From Nymphaea colorata (taxonomy: Eukaryota; Streptophyta; Magnoliopsida; Nymphaeales; Nymphaeaceae): a DNA stretch of 64,000 bases. Positions within the stretch are counted from its first letter, which is position 1. Every line of letters starts with the position of its first letter. Positions 1 through 10,633 of this stretch are shown here, piece after piece. The position numbers and the translations under genes are program-made. The notes under the pieces are model-generated. The model worked only from the letters and a program-made list of their open reading frames with translations, searched no databases and was not told where the DNA came from. The stretch covers positions 2,196,001 to 2,260,000 of the forward strand of contig NC_045147.1 of NCBI RefSeq assembly GCF_008831285.2, read 5' to 3'.

Positions 1-860
1 CATTGACAACACATTTTCCAAGACTGTTGAGACATTTCACATACAAGATGAGCATCAGTCTGTCTTGTCAGATATTAATACTTACAAACTTGTCTCGACC
101 TAATTGGAAGGGCCAGAAATTGGACCAATTGGATGTAATAAGTACCATGAAATAAACTCATATGTAACCCCTGCATTCTACCGCTTGGCCAGAGGATGAA
201 CAATTCATGCACCATAGAACAACTTGTTCTAAGAATAGGCTGGCCTAGTCCTTATGTTCAGTTTTGCACTTCTCAAAAGAAGAGAACATAATACTGAATA
301 TGATCACGTCAATTTTCATTGTGCATATACAATCAAAAGGAGTTTAATAAACTACTTTTGTCATATGTTCCAAATACAATTTCGGTGCTCACTTTTAGCA
401 AGAGCATTTATGATGGCCTCTTTGGTATTAATATTCTCAATGCATGTGTAATAGTTGGTTCTTAATTCCTTCCTTAACAAAAAATACTTCAATTTTATAT
501 GCCTATATAATTAGTACTATAGTCAACACCACCATTTTGTTAAAAGTTGGGGATAGTTTGGCTGCAGGGACACTTTATGAGTATCTCATGAATCTACGCC
601 AAAAATTGAAGCATGAAACAATAGTTCTAGTGTTCGATAAACCTTTTCTAATTTTTAAGACAGACTTATGGGATACTTATAAAGTGTCTCTAATGCCAAA
701 TACCCACTTAAGTAGCCTCCCAATGGATGGAACTACCTTGAGTTGTTATATGAACTTTCTCAACTAAATGACTTGTAAAGTAGTACAAGGTAATGCAATA
801 AACTCAATATTTGTAGTGTGTATGACACTCTGTCAATTTGGTATGCACATTAGGAGAGAA
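1..860. other. Unassigned AT-rich DNA
   Basis: No recognisable protein motif, LTR end, SSR or tRNA-like box. Two short open frames (254-451 and 444-767) have no domain signature and look like chance ORFs. Confidence 0.6.
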
Positions 861-1352
861 TCTCTCCTAGAGTTACATAGTCTCATTTGCGGACGGTTAC
901 CGATCACCCCCCTCCCCCGGTGATGCTACCAGGGGGCGATGAATCAATGGGGCCAATGCAGGGCGTCGACCTCCGACCAGTGTGTCAGAATGATCGTGAG
1001 GAACATGGGTCACAGCATCAACGCCAACACCTAGAATCGGGGAAGCAGCTTCTCGGTCACAAGAGCTATTGGGAACTGTTGCGGATCGTAGTCTTATTCT
1101 TCTCAGCAGCGACACCACTGGATGCTCCAGGATGAGTCTTCAATTCTGATGGCAGAGGTGACAGAGACAGAGAAAGAGTAGAAGAGGAAGTAGTAACCGA
1201 TAGAATTTTTGGGGTTTCCTTCTAAGGGGCTCCTCTCATGTAATCTTCTAGAGTACCGAAACACTAAGTGTTGCTGGATATAAATAGCCAACCCCTTAGG
1301 TTTTCTTAAAATCCAGCAGCGGTTAGCGTGAGAGATTTTTTAGGAATAGGTT

Positions 1353-1422
1353 GAGATAAAGATGAACTTTATCTCGTGAGAACTTTTAAGTAAATCTCGT
1401 AACTACTTTGCAATTACGAGAT
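1353..1422. repeat. Two adjacent short hairpins in the LINE-1 5' region
   Basis: GAGATAAAG (1353-1361) pairs perfectly with CTTTATCTC (1367-1375) around a 5-base loop. ATCTCGTAA (1394-1402) pairs perfectly with TTACGAGAT (1414-1422) around an 11-base loop. Both share the ATCTCGT core. A TATAAATA box lies about 65 bases upstream (1280-1287). The stretch precedes the recognisable LINE ORF1; whether it belongs to the LINE 5' UTR or to an older insertion cannot be told. Confidence 0.5.
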
Positions 1423-1496
1423 ATCCGGATAGGGCTCAAAGGCCACTATCTAACAGGAACACGCTCAGCCGAAGAGGCGTGACGAAATGGTAGCTT

Positions 1497-2872
1497 GACG
1501 GGAGTTTAGCAGGGAAGAGATTGACACAGATGGGGAAGAAGAGGAACTAGAAGTTGAAATGAACAATGGGCAACCCTCGGTAAGCATCCCAAAGAAAGAC
1601 CTGGAAATGATGAAGCAACTCCACCAATTTACAGCCATTGCTTGGTTCTTGAGAGGTGCCAGCAAAGGGTCAATGGAGCCCATCTTCATCATCGAGAATC
1701 TACGCTCCCAATGGTATGAAATTAGAAACCCCCGTTTCTCCTTTGTTGGTTGAGGGTACTTTTGGTGCTGGTGGACTCAAGAGAGGAGCTAAAGATTATT
1801 TTGAGGAAACAGGCTTGGAAGGTAGGCGGTTGCCTCTTGCTAGATAGTGAGTGGAATCCAAGGATGGACCTGTGTGTGGAGGACTTTTGAAAATTCCTCT
1901 GTGGGTTCGCCTCTCAGGGCTGGCTTCCATTCTTTGGAACAAGAGGATCTACGAGTGATGACAAAGGTGCTAAGAGACGAGTTCATTGAAGTTGACCCCT
2001 TCATGAAAACGCAACTGTAAACGGGGTATGCTCGTATCTGTGTAGCTGTGTTGTTGTCTTCCACAACTCACTCAAAAGTGGAGTTAGAGTGTGAGAAGAA
2101 TGATATTCCTTTCCAAAGGGTGGAATATGAATCTCAGATCAACTTTTGCCTCAAGTGCAAAACCGCCTCACACCTCACAGAAAACTACTAGGCCTCATGT
2201 CACCACCGCCCCCACAACACGTTCCGATTGTTCAAGGATGGAAGGAAGTCAGGAAGGAAGTCACGATTGCATAGAATGTAGACTCTGGCCGACAAAAAAA
2301 TGACGACAACAGGTTTGCAACTTTGGAGAACGAAAATGGAGGGTTGTGATGAGATGCTTCAAGAGCCTGAGATTGGTGCATCGAAACAGGGTCCATCCAC
2401 CAATATTCCCATGATGAGAATCACACAGTCCTCCTCTGTCGAGGTGCTGAGAGTCAGAACTTTGGAAGAAGTCAGAAGGTCAACCAGTCCTTGGTTCCCA
2501 AATCTCTACCGATCTAGGAGACTGTGAGGCCACAGGGTTCGGCCATCTCCTTAAAAAGAGCGCACTCCAGTTCTTATCATGCCTCCCCTTGGATTTGTGC
2601 CCCCACTAGTGACGGCCGACGATCGCAATGGAATTCTCAAGGTGAAATCCGCTGGCACTATGGGAGTGTCTCTACATCCAGCTGGTTGCGCTTTCACTAT
2701 CCCCCTCACTATTCTGGTCGTGCAAATGGCCCTGCCTTCAATCATGGAAGGGCAAAAGTGGCGAGATCCTAAGGTTTGTACCTAAGGAAGAGGAGGAGGT
2801 CGTAGATGTGATGGATGGGACCAGGCTGGGCTGTGCAGGTACAACCGAAAGGGGGGCGAATGGTCTCAGCTC
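1497..2872 (+). pseudogene. LINE-1 ORF1 (nucleic-acid-binding protein), broken, 5' part
   Basis: LINE ORF1 proteins bind the element RNA. Several frames carry the signature of the plant LINE ORF1 / DUF4283-zinc knuckle family. An acidic stretch is followed by ENLRSQW near 1690. The pattern LWVRLSG...LWNKRIYE lies near 1900. It is followed by EVDPF and GYARICVAV, and then by a CCHC-like knuckle starting NFCLKCKTASHLTEN near 2145-2190. Frame changes and stops separate these blocks. Reading runs on to 2872, where Copia-1 is inserted, and resumes after 7797 (RMEDCIEGVVREGMPS, stop 7948-7950). No functional product is expected. Confidence 0.65.
2868..2872 (+). repeat. Candidate 5-bp target site duplication of Copia-1 (left copy)
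   Basis: AGCTC at 2868-2872 directly precedes the left LTR. GGCTC at 7798-7802 directly follows the right LTR. Four of five bases agree, consistent with an aged 5-bp duplication of the LINE-1 target. Confidence 0.6.
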
Positions 2873-3244
2873 TGTTAAGGAAAGAGATGTCAACTGATGA
2901 AGATTGACAATCAAAGATTACTAGGGATCATCTCAATTAGGGAAAGATTTTCAAAATTCAAGCTTCATTCGTAACTCCTTGCTTGTAATATTACCATATA
3001 TGTATCAACCTTGTAACGTTGTATCAAGTTACCAAATTTGTAATATTACCATATATGTATCAACCTTGTAACGTTGTATCAAGTTACCAAATTTGTACTT
3101 GCCGTGTAATGTTATTACCATATGGCTCCAGCTTTGTAACGGATTACCAATACACCATATAATCCAGGGAATACTCTTGCAAAAGTTAACGCAAGAAATT
3201 GATTCACTTGTTTGAGTTGTCATTCTTTCTCTTGTTCTTTTTTA
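2873..3244 (+). repeat. Copia-1 5' LTR (372 bp) with internal tandem duplication
   Basis: It starts TGTTAAGGAAAGAGATG and ends directly before the primer binding site. It matches 7476-7797 along its length. It is longer than its partner because 2983-3037 is repeated at 3038-3092 (period 55); the 3' LTR has only one copy. The duplication therefore arose after insertion, in this LTR only. Confidence 0.9.
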
Positions 3245-3257
3245 TGGTATCAGAGCC
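3245..3257 (+). promoter_or_regulatory. Copia-1 primer binding site (initiator Met tRNA)
   Basis: TGGTATCAGAGCC immediately follows the 5' LTR. This is the standard complement of the plant initiator-Met tRNA 3' end, used to prime minus-strand DNA in Ty1/copia elements. Confidence 0.93.
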
Positions 3258-3282
3258 AAGGTCGTCTTCCTCTAGAAATACC

Positions 3283-4190
3283 ATGGCTGCCATGTCGCCA
3301 ATACAATGGAATGCTGCTACTGCACTGGGGTCTGTTAAACTCAACAGAGATAACTACCTGTTATGGCAAAGTCAACTTGACTCAGTAGTGGACTCTCAAA
3401 ATCTTCTTCAATTCGTAGATGGGACTCAAGTCGAACCACCAAAGGAGATAACAAAAGATGGCAAGACTGAAGTGAATCCAAAATTTGTTGCATGGAGAAG
3501 GATTGATTGTCTTGCATTAAGCTGGATCAAGGCAACAGTCATGGAAGTTGTGTTGGGGCTGATCATGCGTGCCAAGATTGCTCATGATGCTTGGTCGATC
3601 CTTGAAAAATCATATGGTTCTCAGTCCCCTCTGAGAATCATGTTGCTGCGTAAGGAGTTGCTTCTCATCAAGAAGGAAAGTATGTTTATGCAAGTTTATT
3701 TAGACAAAATTAGGTTTCTTTCGGATAATCTATCCATTGTTGGTCAAGAAATTTCTAATCAAGATATAGTCCAAGTCATTCTTAATGGATTGTCATCAGA
3801 ATATGAAAGTTTTATAACCATGCTTGCCGATCCATTATCATCAAAACTTTCATTTTCTGAACTGTTTGATCTTCTGCTCAATCAAGAAAAACGTTTCGCC
3901 TTGCTTAAGTCGACTTTGATAAACTCGACTGAATTTGTTTAACCAGAATCACAGGTTGTCAACCAGACTACGTTCAACGTTTTCCACGGGCAATGCCGAG
4001 GCCGAGGGTTTTTCCGTGGCCGAGGAGGAAGAAATTAAGATGGCCGTGGAAATCTTTTTCCGGGACGTGGAAATCAGTCCCAACCACAACAGCAATCTGG
4101 TATGGCCAGTCCACAATACCAATGCCATCCTATTGTCTGCCAATATTGTGGACGAAAAGGGAACTCAGCTCGACCTGCTATGACATTCCT
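3283..4190 (+). pseudogene. Copia-1 gag, disrupted at the 3' end
   Basis: The chosen ATG (3283, context ACCATGG) opens a frame to a stop near 3940 encoding about 220 residues of the UBN2/Retrotran_gag_2 capsid type. Visible blocks are KLNRDNYLLWQSQL near the start, AWSILEKSYGSQS in the middle, ILNGLSSEYESF, and LFDLLLNQEKR near the end. A frameshift then puts the basic arm and zinc knuckle (CQYCGRKGNSA, about 4138-4170) into another frame. In the knuckle the usual His after KG is Asn and the last Cys is displaced, so it would bind zinc poorly. An upstream in-frame ATG at 3199 lies inside the LTR and is not the start. Confidence 0.85.
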
Positions 4191-4229
4191 CAGGCCTACT
4201 CCGCCATGAGTCTTTAAGACTCAATAAAC

Positions 4230-7200
4230 GAATATTGGTACCCAGATACCAGTGCTACAAATCATATTGTAGCAAATGATGATATGATGCACAACAAAGC
4301 TCCTCAAGATGGACAAGAGAACATTATGATTGGTAATGGCTCTCGCCTCTCTATTAAGCATACTGGTGATCTATTAGTTGATGTTGATGGAAATTCTTTT
4401 AAACTGAAGAATACTCTTCACGTCCCCACTATTGCTTACAATTTGTTATCAGTCGAAAAATTTACTATTGACACAGACTATATTTTTTAGTTCTCACCAT
4501 ATGAATTTGTGATCAAGGATCGGTGAACAAACAAGATTCTTCTTCGAAGACCAAAGAAGCAATGGACTTTATTATCCCATTACACTTAAGCGAGCTAGCA
4601 AGAATAAAGAAAGAGCAGCCTTGAGCAGCTAGTTTTCACGTCATAATGATGCAACCTCTTATGAACTATGGCACCGCCAGTTAGGACATGCGAATGAGAG
4701 GATTGTGAATCTTTTAAATTCTAGTTGTTTAATTTCAGTAAACTCTTCATCTGGAAGAGATGTTTGTGAATTGTGTCTTACAATTTCCTTCTTCCGATTT
4801 CTATGCTTCTCGAGTTCTTGAAGTTTTACACGAGCGGCTCCCGTGCTCTCCAAGGATGGCTTCAAATACTTCATTTTGATAGTTGATAAATCTTCTCTCT
4901 ACTCATGATTATTTCCTCTAAAGACAAAATCTTAAGTGGTTGACTGTGTTTGCAATTTTAAAGTCTTGGTGGAAAAACAATTGAATTCAAATATTGTCAT
5001 CATTCAATCGAATAATGGAGGCGAATTTTGCAACAAGGTGTTGGAATCATTTTATGAAGAACATGGAATTCTCCATCTATTTTCATGTCCTTATATACCT
5101 GAGCAAAATGACATGGTTGAAAGAAAAAATAGACATATTGTAGAAACTGGTTTGAGTATGTTGCATGATTCATGCCCTGATTACAAATTTTGGGTTGAAT
5201 CCTTCAGGACGGTAGTCTACATTATTAATCGGCTCCCGACTCTCAAGCTTAAACAAAAGACTCTTTTTCAATCGGTGTTTGATAGGGTGTCCGACTATAC
5301 TCATCTACAAGCTTTTGGATCCATATGTTGTCCACTTCTTTCTTTATCTAACAATACTAAATTCCAACCGAAGACCACTTGGTACATTTTTCTTGTCTAT
5401 GCAAGCAGACATAAAATGATATATTTGTTATGATGCCACACTTGAAAGGACTTTTATTTCTCGGCATATGATTTTATATGAAAGCTTGCATATCGGGCAG
5501 TCACCGACATCTTTCGATTTTTCTCTATGGACGCCCAATGTTTGACTTGATCAAGGTGCAATTGTTAATCTTAAACATAGCATCTCTCATGACATGGGGC
5601 CTTCACTAGTTGAGCTAGCATGCCAAGATAATCTTCTTTCACTTGTCAATCATGCATCCGTACCATCTCGACAACAAAGTTCTTCCTTGATTTTTCAGCT
5701 TCTCATCATGACATGTCCATCTCACCTTTACGAGATCATGCTGCAACTTCATGTTCTCATAATGATCTCACCAATCAGTCCATACACGATCTTGCTGGCC
5801 ATGGACACACACAGGAGGCTGAAAATGGAAACTTACAAGAGCTTGCTGAAAGTTCATCTATCACTTGACCATCACATCATACTCATCCTATGGTTACCAG
5901 GTTGACGACCTGTTCCTTGATACCAAAAACTTTTGTGCTATGTTAGATCAAAATGAACCAACATCTTTTAAAGAAGGAATTAAGCATAGTGATTGGTAGC
6001 AAGCAATGAAACATGAGATCGAGGCACTCAAACAAAACAAAACGTGGCGTCTCATTCCCACACGTCCTGGTCTTCATGTCATTAGCCAAAAATGGGTGTA
6101 CAAAATGAAACAGAACATTGATGAGACTATAGCTAGACATAAGGCATGACTTGTTGCTCGTGGTTTCCTACAAGAAGAAGATATCAACTACTCAGAAACA
6201 TTCAGTCCAACAGTAAAACCCACTTCAATTAGGGTTTTACTCTCCTTAGCCATGCAATATGGGTGGCCTCTTCGCTAACTTGATTTTGACAATGCTTTTC
6301 TTATGGCTATCATGATGAAGATGTCTATGTAAAGATCAAGATCATCCTACTTATGTATGCAAACTGGAAAATGCCATCTATGGCCTCAAACAAGCTCCCC
6401 GAGCGTAATACCATTGGCTCAGTTGTCATCTTCAAAAGCTTGGTTTCTTTGTCTCACAATATGATGCGTCACTATTTATCTATTCCAAAGGCAGAGACAA
6501 ACTTTACATGCTTGTTTATGTTGATGATATAATCATTACTGGATCGTCCCCATCTCTTGTTGACTGAGTTATTCGACAACTATAGGATACATTTTCAGTG
6601 AAAGATCTTGGACTCTTGTCATATTTTCTTGGGATCGAAGTCATAGGGACAACACAATCATTATATCTACATCAACAATCTTATATTACAAATATCATCA
6701 AATGAGCTAATATAGCCAGGGCTAAGCCTACTGTTTCATCGATGAGTACTAATAAAGACAAAGAGTCATCTCCAATGTCTTTTAATGATCCTTCATTATA
6801 TCGAAGTGTGGTGGGGGCATTACAATATGCCACTCTTACTAGACCACACATAGCATTTGCTGTCAATCGAACTTGTCAATTCATGCATTCTCCTACAATG
6901 AATCATTGGATCATGGTTAAATGAATCCTATGATACTTGAGTGGAACCAGTCATTATGCATTACATCTCAAAACATCGTCAACGTTACAACTTTGTGCCT
7001 TTGCAGATGCCGATTGGGCAGGAAGTCCAGAAGACCAAAAATCTACAGGTGGATTCATTGTATTCGTAGGAGATAATATCATATCTTGGGCATCTAGAAA
7101 ACAACGAACTGTAGCCTGATCCAGCACTGAAGCAGAATACAAATTCTTGGCGTATGCAGCTACTAAACTTCTTTGGTTAAAATCATTTCTCAAAGAGTTG

Positions 7201-7475
7201 GGGATAAATTCCTCATTTTCACCCATTCTTTGGTGTGAGAACACTAGAGCATTATATCTTGCAGCTAATCCAATTTTTCATGCTCGAAATAAACATGTAA
7301 AGGTGGATTTTCATTTCGTTCTAGATCACATCAATCAAGAAAATATCAAAGTTAAATTCATACGATCCACTGAGCAATTGGCTGATGAAATGATGAAAGC
7401 TCTCAGCACTAGTTCGTTCCACTTGTTCTGTGACAAGCTAAACATAGTTGAACCAACGTTCAGCTTGAGGGAGCA
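4230..7475 (+). pseudogene. Copia-1 pol (protease, integrase, RT, RNase H), dead
   Basis: The domains are in Ty1/copia order. The protease block is WYPDTSATNHI near 4236, with Ser where the family has Gly after DT. The pre-integrase motif is LWHRQLGHAN near 4668. The integrase has QSNNGGEF, where the catalytic Asp is Asn (codon 5011-5013), and PEQNDMVERKNR. The RT has KWVYKMK, LVARGF, YSETFSPTVKP and an intact YVDDIIITG box (6517 onward). RNase H has ADADWAGSPEDQKST, SSTEAEY and the KHVKVDFHFV tail. In-frame stops lie at 6147, 6276, 6565, 6583, 6703, 6922, 6931 and 7117 among others. Frameshifts separate the integrase from RT. Confidence 0.9.
7464..7475 (+). promoter_or_regulatory. Copia-1 polypurine tract
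   Basis: CTTGAGGGAGCA ends at the first base of the 3' LTR. Its purine run (GAGGGAG) and position are those of the plus-strand primer site of LTR retrotransposons. Confidence 0.8.
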
Positions 7476-7797
7476 TGTTAAGGAAAGAGATGTCAACAGA
7501 TGAAGATTGACAAGCAAAGATTACCGGGTGAAGGATCATCTCAACTAGGGAAAGATTTTCAAAATTCAAGTTTCATTCGTAACTCCTTGCTTGTAATATT
7601 ACCATATATGTATCAGCCTTGTAGCGTTGTATCAAGTTACCAAATCTATACTAGCTGTGTAACGTTGTCACCATATGACTCCAGCTTTGTAACAGATTAC
7701 CAATACACCATATAATCTAAGGAATACTCTTGCAAAAGCTAACGCAAGAGATTGATTCACTTGCTCAAGTTGTCATTTTTTCTCTCGTTCTCTTTTA
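7476..7797 (+). repeat. Copia-1 3' LTR (322 bp)
   Basis: It starts TGTTAAGGAAAGAGATG and runs to CTCTTTTA, matching 2873-3244 without the 55-bp duplication. It is followed by GGCTC, the presumed target-site copy, and then by resumed LINE-1 ORF1 sequence. Confidence 0.9.
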
Positions 7798-7950
7798 GGC
7801 TCAACATGCTTAGCTGGGCTCCAAGAGTGTAGAAAGGATAGTATGAAGGAAACCAGCATGGACTTTGCAGAGGCACATGAGGGACATGTTGATAGAATGG
7901 AAGACTGCATCGAGGGGGTCGTGCGAGAAGGAATGCCTTCCATCAGCTAG
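7798..7950 (+). pseudogene. LINE-1 ORF1, 3' end after the Copia-1 insertion
   Basis: An open frame continues from the Copia-1 right edge to a TAG at 7948-7950. It is rich in charged residues (MEDCIEGVVREGMPS). The 32-base gap to the ORF2 start at 7983 fits the close ORF1-ORF2 spacing of LINEs. No known domain is visible in this short end. Confidence 0.6.
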
Positions 7951-7982
7951 TGTGTTTTTTCCTTTTAACACATGTATTTTTT

Positions 7983-8848
7983 ATGAAGATTATGGCTTGG
8001 AATGTTAGAGGTCTAGTCCAAGATGTTGCCCAAAGAGACTTGTATCTTATTAGTCAGGAGCATAAACCAAAGATTTTCTTTATTTAGATCTCATGATTCG
8101 ACAATAGGGTATTCCGGCTTTACAATTCAAATTCAAAAACTATGCATTTCACAGGAACACAGTTGAGGATGCTTTGGCAACCTCAGGAATGCTATTCTCA
8201 AAAATAGCCTTAAAATTGTTGGCTCAAACAACAACTTCATGTGGTGCAACAATATGTTTGCAGAGGTGAAAGTGGAATGCATACTCGATTGGGCTATGGT
8301 GTACAGTGATTGTTTTTGGGATTCTAATATTAGATTTTTGTTGTGTACCCGTTTTTGGGATTCTAATATTAGATTTTTGTTGTGTACCCTCCCCATATCA
8401 TCTTCTGATCATAGTACCATTGTTTTGACTAAGGATAGGAGAGAAGAAGGGGAATTTGGTCATCAGATATTTAGGATGCAAAAATGTTGGTTCCTTAGAC
8501 CTTGACTGTGAGGAGCTTGTTAGAAGCAGTTGGATGACTTGATGCCAAATGATGCTCCATGATTCGCCTAGTCACAAAGATGAAGGTCACTAGAAAGATG
8601 TTGGTGTGATGGAACTTGCACATATATGAAAATATACTGGTGAAAATTGCATCGTTGAATGGGTGTATGACCAAAGCAACGTTGAATGGGTGCTCTGAAA
8701 GGTCTTAGAAACATCCCCAAAAGAAGAGGAAATCTTTTGGAGATAGAAGGAATGCATTAAATGACTTGATGAAGGAGTCAGAACACCAAATTTTTTCAAA
8801 ATCATGTCGAGCGAAATTACAATACAATCAACTTCAGGTGAATCAAGT
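7983..8848 (+). pseudogene. LINE-1 ORF2, endonuclease part
   Basis: The start MKIMAWNVRGL is the classic first block of the apurinic-type endonuclease of plant LINEs (W-N-x-R-G). Further on come FMWCNN, a degenerate DWAMVYSD block and ISSSDHSTIVLT, which contains the catalytic SDH. Between these a 39-bp in-frame direct duplication (8312-8350 and 8351-8389) repeats 13 residues, FWDSNIRFLLCT and neighbours. The following linker (IKWLDEGVRTPNFFKIM, about 8755-8805) is the usual block before the RT. Stops and frameshifts lie before and after. Confidence 0.75.
8312..8389 (+). repeat. 39-bp tandem duplication in the LINE-1 endonuclease
   Basis: Two adjacent, nearly identical units (8312-8350, 8351-8389). 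Because 39 is divisible by 3, the duplication adds 13 residues without shifting the frame. Confidence 0.9.
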
Positions 8849-9229
8849 CAATGGTACCCAAACGGGGCGACTGTTCTTGCCAAACCGTACGGTGTTACGG
8901 CCCTTCCAACCGCTGCAAGTCTAAAAGGGATAAGCAAGTGCACTGAAAACTTGAAAGCAAAGAGTGTGTAAGTAGAGATGGGGAGGAGAAAAACTTGCAA
9001 TGCAATGTTTCCTTCACTTAGAAAGACAATACATCGCAAGAGTATGTAAGCAAGTAGATTGACTCAACTTTACTTACAAAGATCCTCTTGCCGGACACCC
9101 AAAATAAGGAATCCCCAAACATGACACTTAGACCGGTGAGAGGGTACTCCCTTACAAGTGAACAAACATAAGCAAATGGTTCTAATAAGCAAAAGAGAAG
9201 ACTATATAGACAGAGACACTTTTTATAGA
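8849..9229. mobile_element. Roughly 380-bp unknown insert inside LINE-1 ORF2
   Basis: LINE-like reading stops at about 8848 and resumes near 9230 (FYGNDGLWGNLP). The stretch between has no LINE motif. It carries the palindrome ACCGTACGGT (8884-8893) and a TATA-like ACTATATAGA at about 9202-9211. Its size and TATA-like box would suit a solo LTR or a small non-autonomous element. No clean target duplication was found, and the edges are approximate. Confidence 0.4.
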
Positions 9230-10350
9230 AGTTCTATGGAAATGATGGTCTATGGGGTAATCTGCCCCAAAACTTGATAGATGGTCCAACTGTCACTGAA
9301 ACAGAGAATTTAGACTTGTGCAGACCGGTTGGGAAAGAGGTGATTTTGTAGGTTGTGAAAGACCGATGAAAGGATAAAGCTCCTTGCCCAGATGGGTTTT
9401 GCTGCGATTTCTTTATGAAATATTGGCACATTGTGGAATTAGATGTTATAGAGGCAGTAGCAGATTTTTTTTAAAACAGGCAGGGTGGTGAGAAAAGTTA
9501 ATCTATCTCATATTGTGGTAATCCTAAAAGTTCAAGATGATGTTAGTATCTCGAAGTTTACCCCACAGCTTTATGCAACAGTCTGTATAAAAATTATGGT
9601 GGCCAAAGTAAAAAATATCCAAGCCCGCATAGTTAACCATGACTATGGATCCTTTCTCTCTAACAAATTTATCCATGAACATGTGCTTTTATGCCATGAG
9701 TTGGTGAATAGGATGGATAATCACAAGCGTAAATCGATTCTACTGAATCTGATTTGTCTAAAGCATATGACAAAGTTAAATGGTCATTCCTTAGGAATGC
9801 ACTCTTGCACTTGGGGTTCAATGATTATTGGGTCCACAGGTCTATGACATGCAGGGAAACAGTTTCGTATGCTGAGGTCATCAATAGTAGGGAAGGTAAA
9901 TACTTTGATTGACACCGAGGACTGTGCTAAGGAGACCCTCTCTCTCCTTACCTCTTCGCTATGGTGGTAGAGATTCTCTCCCTTACCCTCAAGTCATCAA
10001 TGCTAAACAAGAGGATCAAGATCTCTAAATGAAGAGGACTCCACTTAGAATCTCTAGGGATCTTCAACGTGGACGACATTGTGGTTCTTTATAAGGCTGA
10101 GAAGGAATCGATTAGAGAGGTAAAGAGTGTCTTTCGGGAATTTGAAATGGAAGCGGGAATGCTTGTTAACAATAAAAAATATGCCTTCATCCCCTTTCAT
10201 GTAGATATCATCAAAGGCCGAATGATTGCCCAAACCTTTGGATGGTCTCAAGGATCCCTCCCCATCACTTAACAGGGCTTCTGCTCTTTGTGTGGAAAAA
10301 CAAAGATGGGCATTTGTTACAAGTCGAGCATCACGAGGGAACAAAAGTTG
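9230..10350 (+). pseudogene. LINE-1 ORF2, reverse transcriptase part
   Basis: Split frames contain the LINE RT blocks in order. These are the KAPCPDGFCCDFF template-loop block near 9385, VVILKVQDDVSIS, KIMVAKVKNIQ, LCHELVNRMD, DLSKAYDKVKWSFLRNAL near 9755, TVSYAEVINSREGK, and HRGLC.GDPLSLYLFAMVVEILSLTL near 9925. The catalytic box at about 10065 reads FNVDDIVVL instead of the usual F-A-D-D. The block KINNKKY-type thumb (LVNNKKYAFIPF) follows. At least one in-frame stop separates HRGLC from GDPLS. The sequence is cut near 10350 by Copia-2. Confidence 0.8.
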
Positions 10351-10352
10351 CA

Positions 10353-10621
10353 ATGGAAAAAATACTAGATCTTCTTATTTGTTCACTAATTTGAAATACA
10401 AAACAATATATACACTTGAATTTTTAATGTTTACAAGGTTAACGTCTACAAGGTTGAGAATGGCAACCATATAACGGGCAACCATTTCTTGGCAATCATT
10501 TCTTTCCATTATCAAAGATTTCCATGTGTTGTGTAATGTGTTGATGGAGAGGAGATCACGTGTCTCTCATGCCAATGGTCATAATGTCATGATCGTTATG
10601 TGTAATGCTCAGCTCTTGACA
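10353..10621 (-). repeat. Copia-2 3' LTR (about 270 bp)
   Basis: On the minus strand it starts TGTCAAGAGCTGAGC at 10621, right after the purine run. Its first 93 bases match 13745-13837. The far end is set only by where LINE-1 sequence stops. Confidence 0.75.
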
Positions 10622-10633
10622 CTCCCCCTCAAA
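10622..10633 (-). promoter_or_regulatory. Copia-2 polypurine tract
   Basis: The minus strand reads TTTGAGGGGGAG directly before the LTR start TGTCAAG. This is the typical copia purine primer. Confidence 0.85.

Larger units (their letters stand above)
2873..7797 (+). mobile_element. Copia-1: full-length degenerate Ty1/copia retrotransposon
   Basis: The element has two LTRs (2873-3244 and 7476-7797), a tRNA-Met primer site directly after the left LTR, a polypurine tract directly before the right LTR, and gag-protease-integrase-RT-RNase H in the Ty1/copia order. The flanks are AGCTC/GGCTC. LINE-1 ORF1 reading continues across the insertion point, so it landed inside the LINE. The two LTRs differ by eye at roughly one base in twenty plus a 55-bp duplication. 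Pol is full of stops, many from CGA-to-TGA changes. Confidence 0.92.

Noticed and set aside
9485-9847. Independent 120-residue gene
   Set aside because: It is one frame of the LINE-1 reverse transcriptase, containing the KIMVAKV and LCHELVNRMD blocks.
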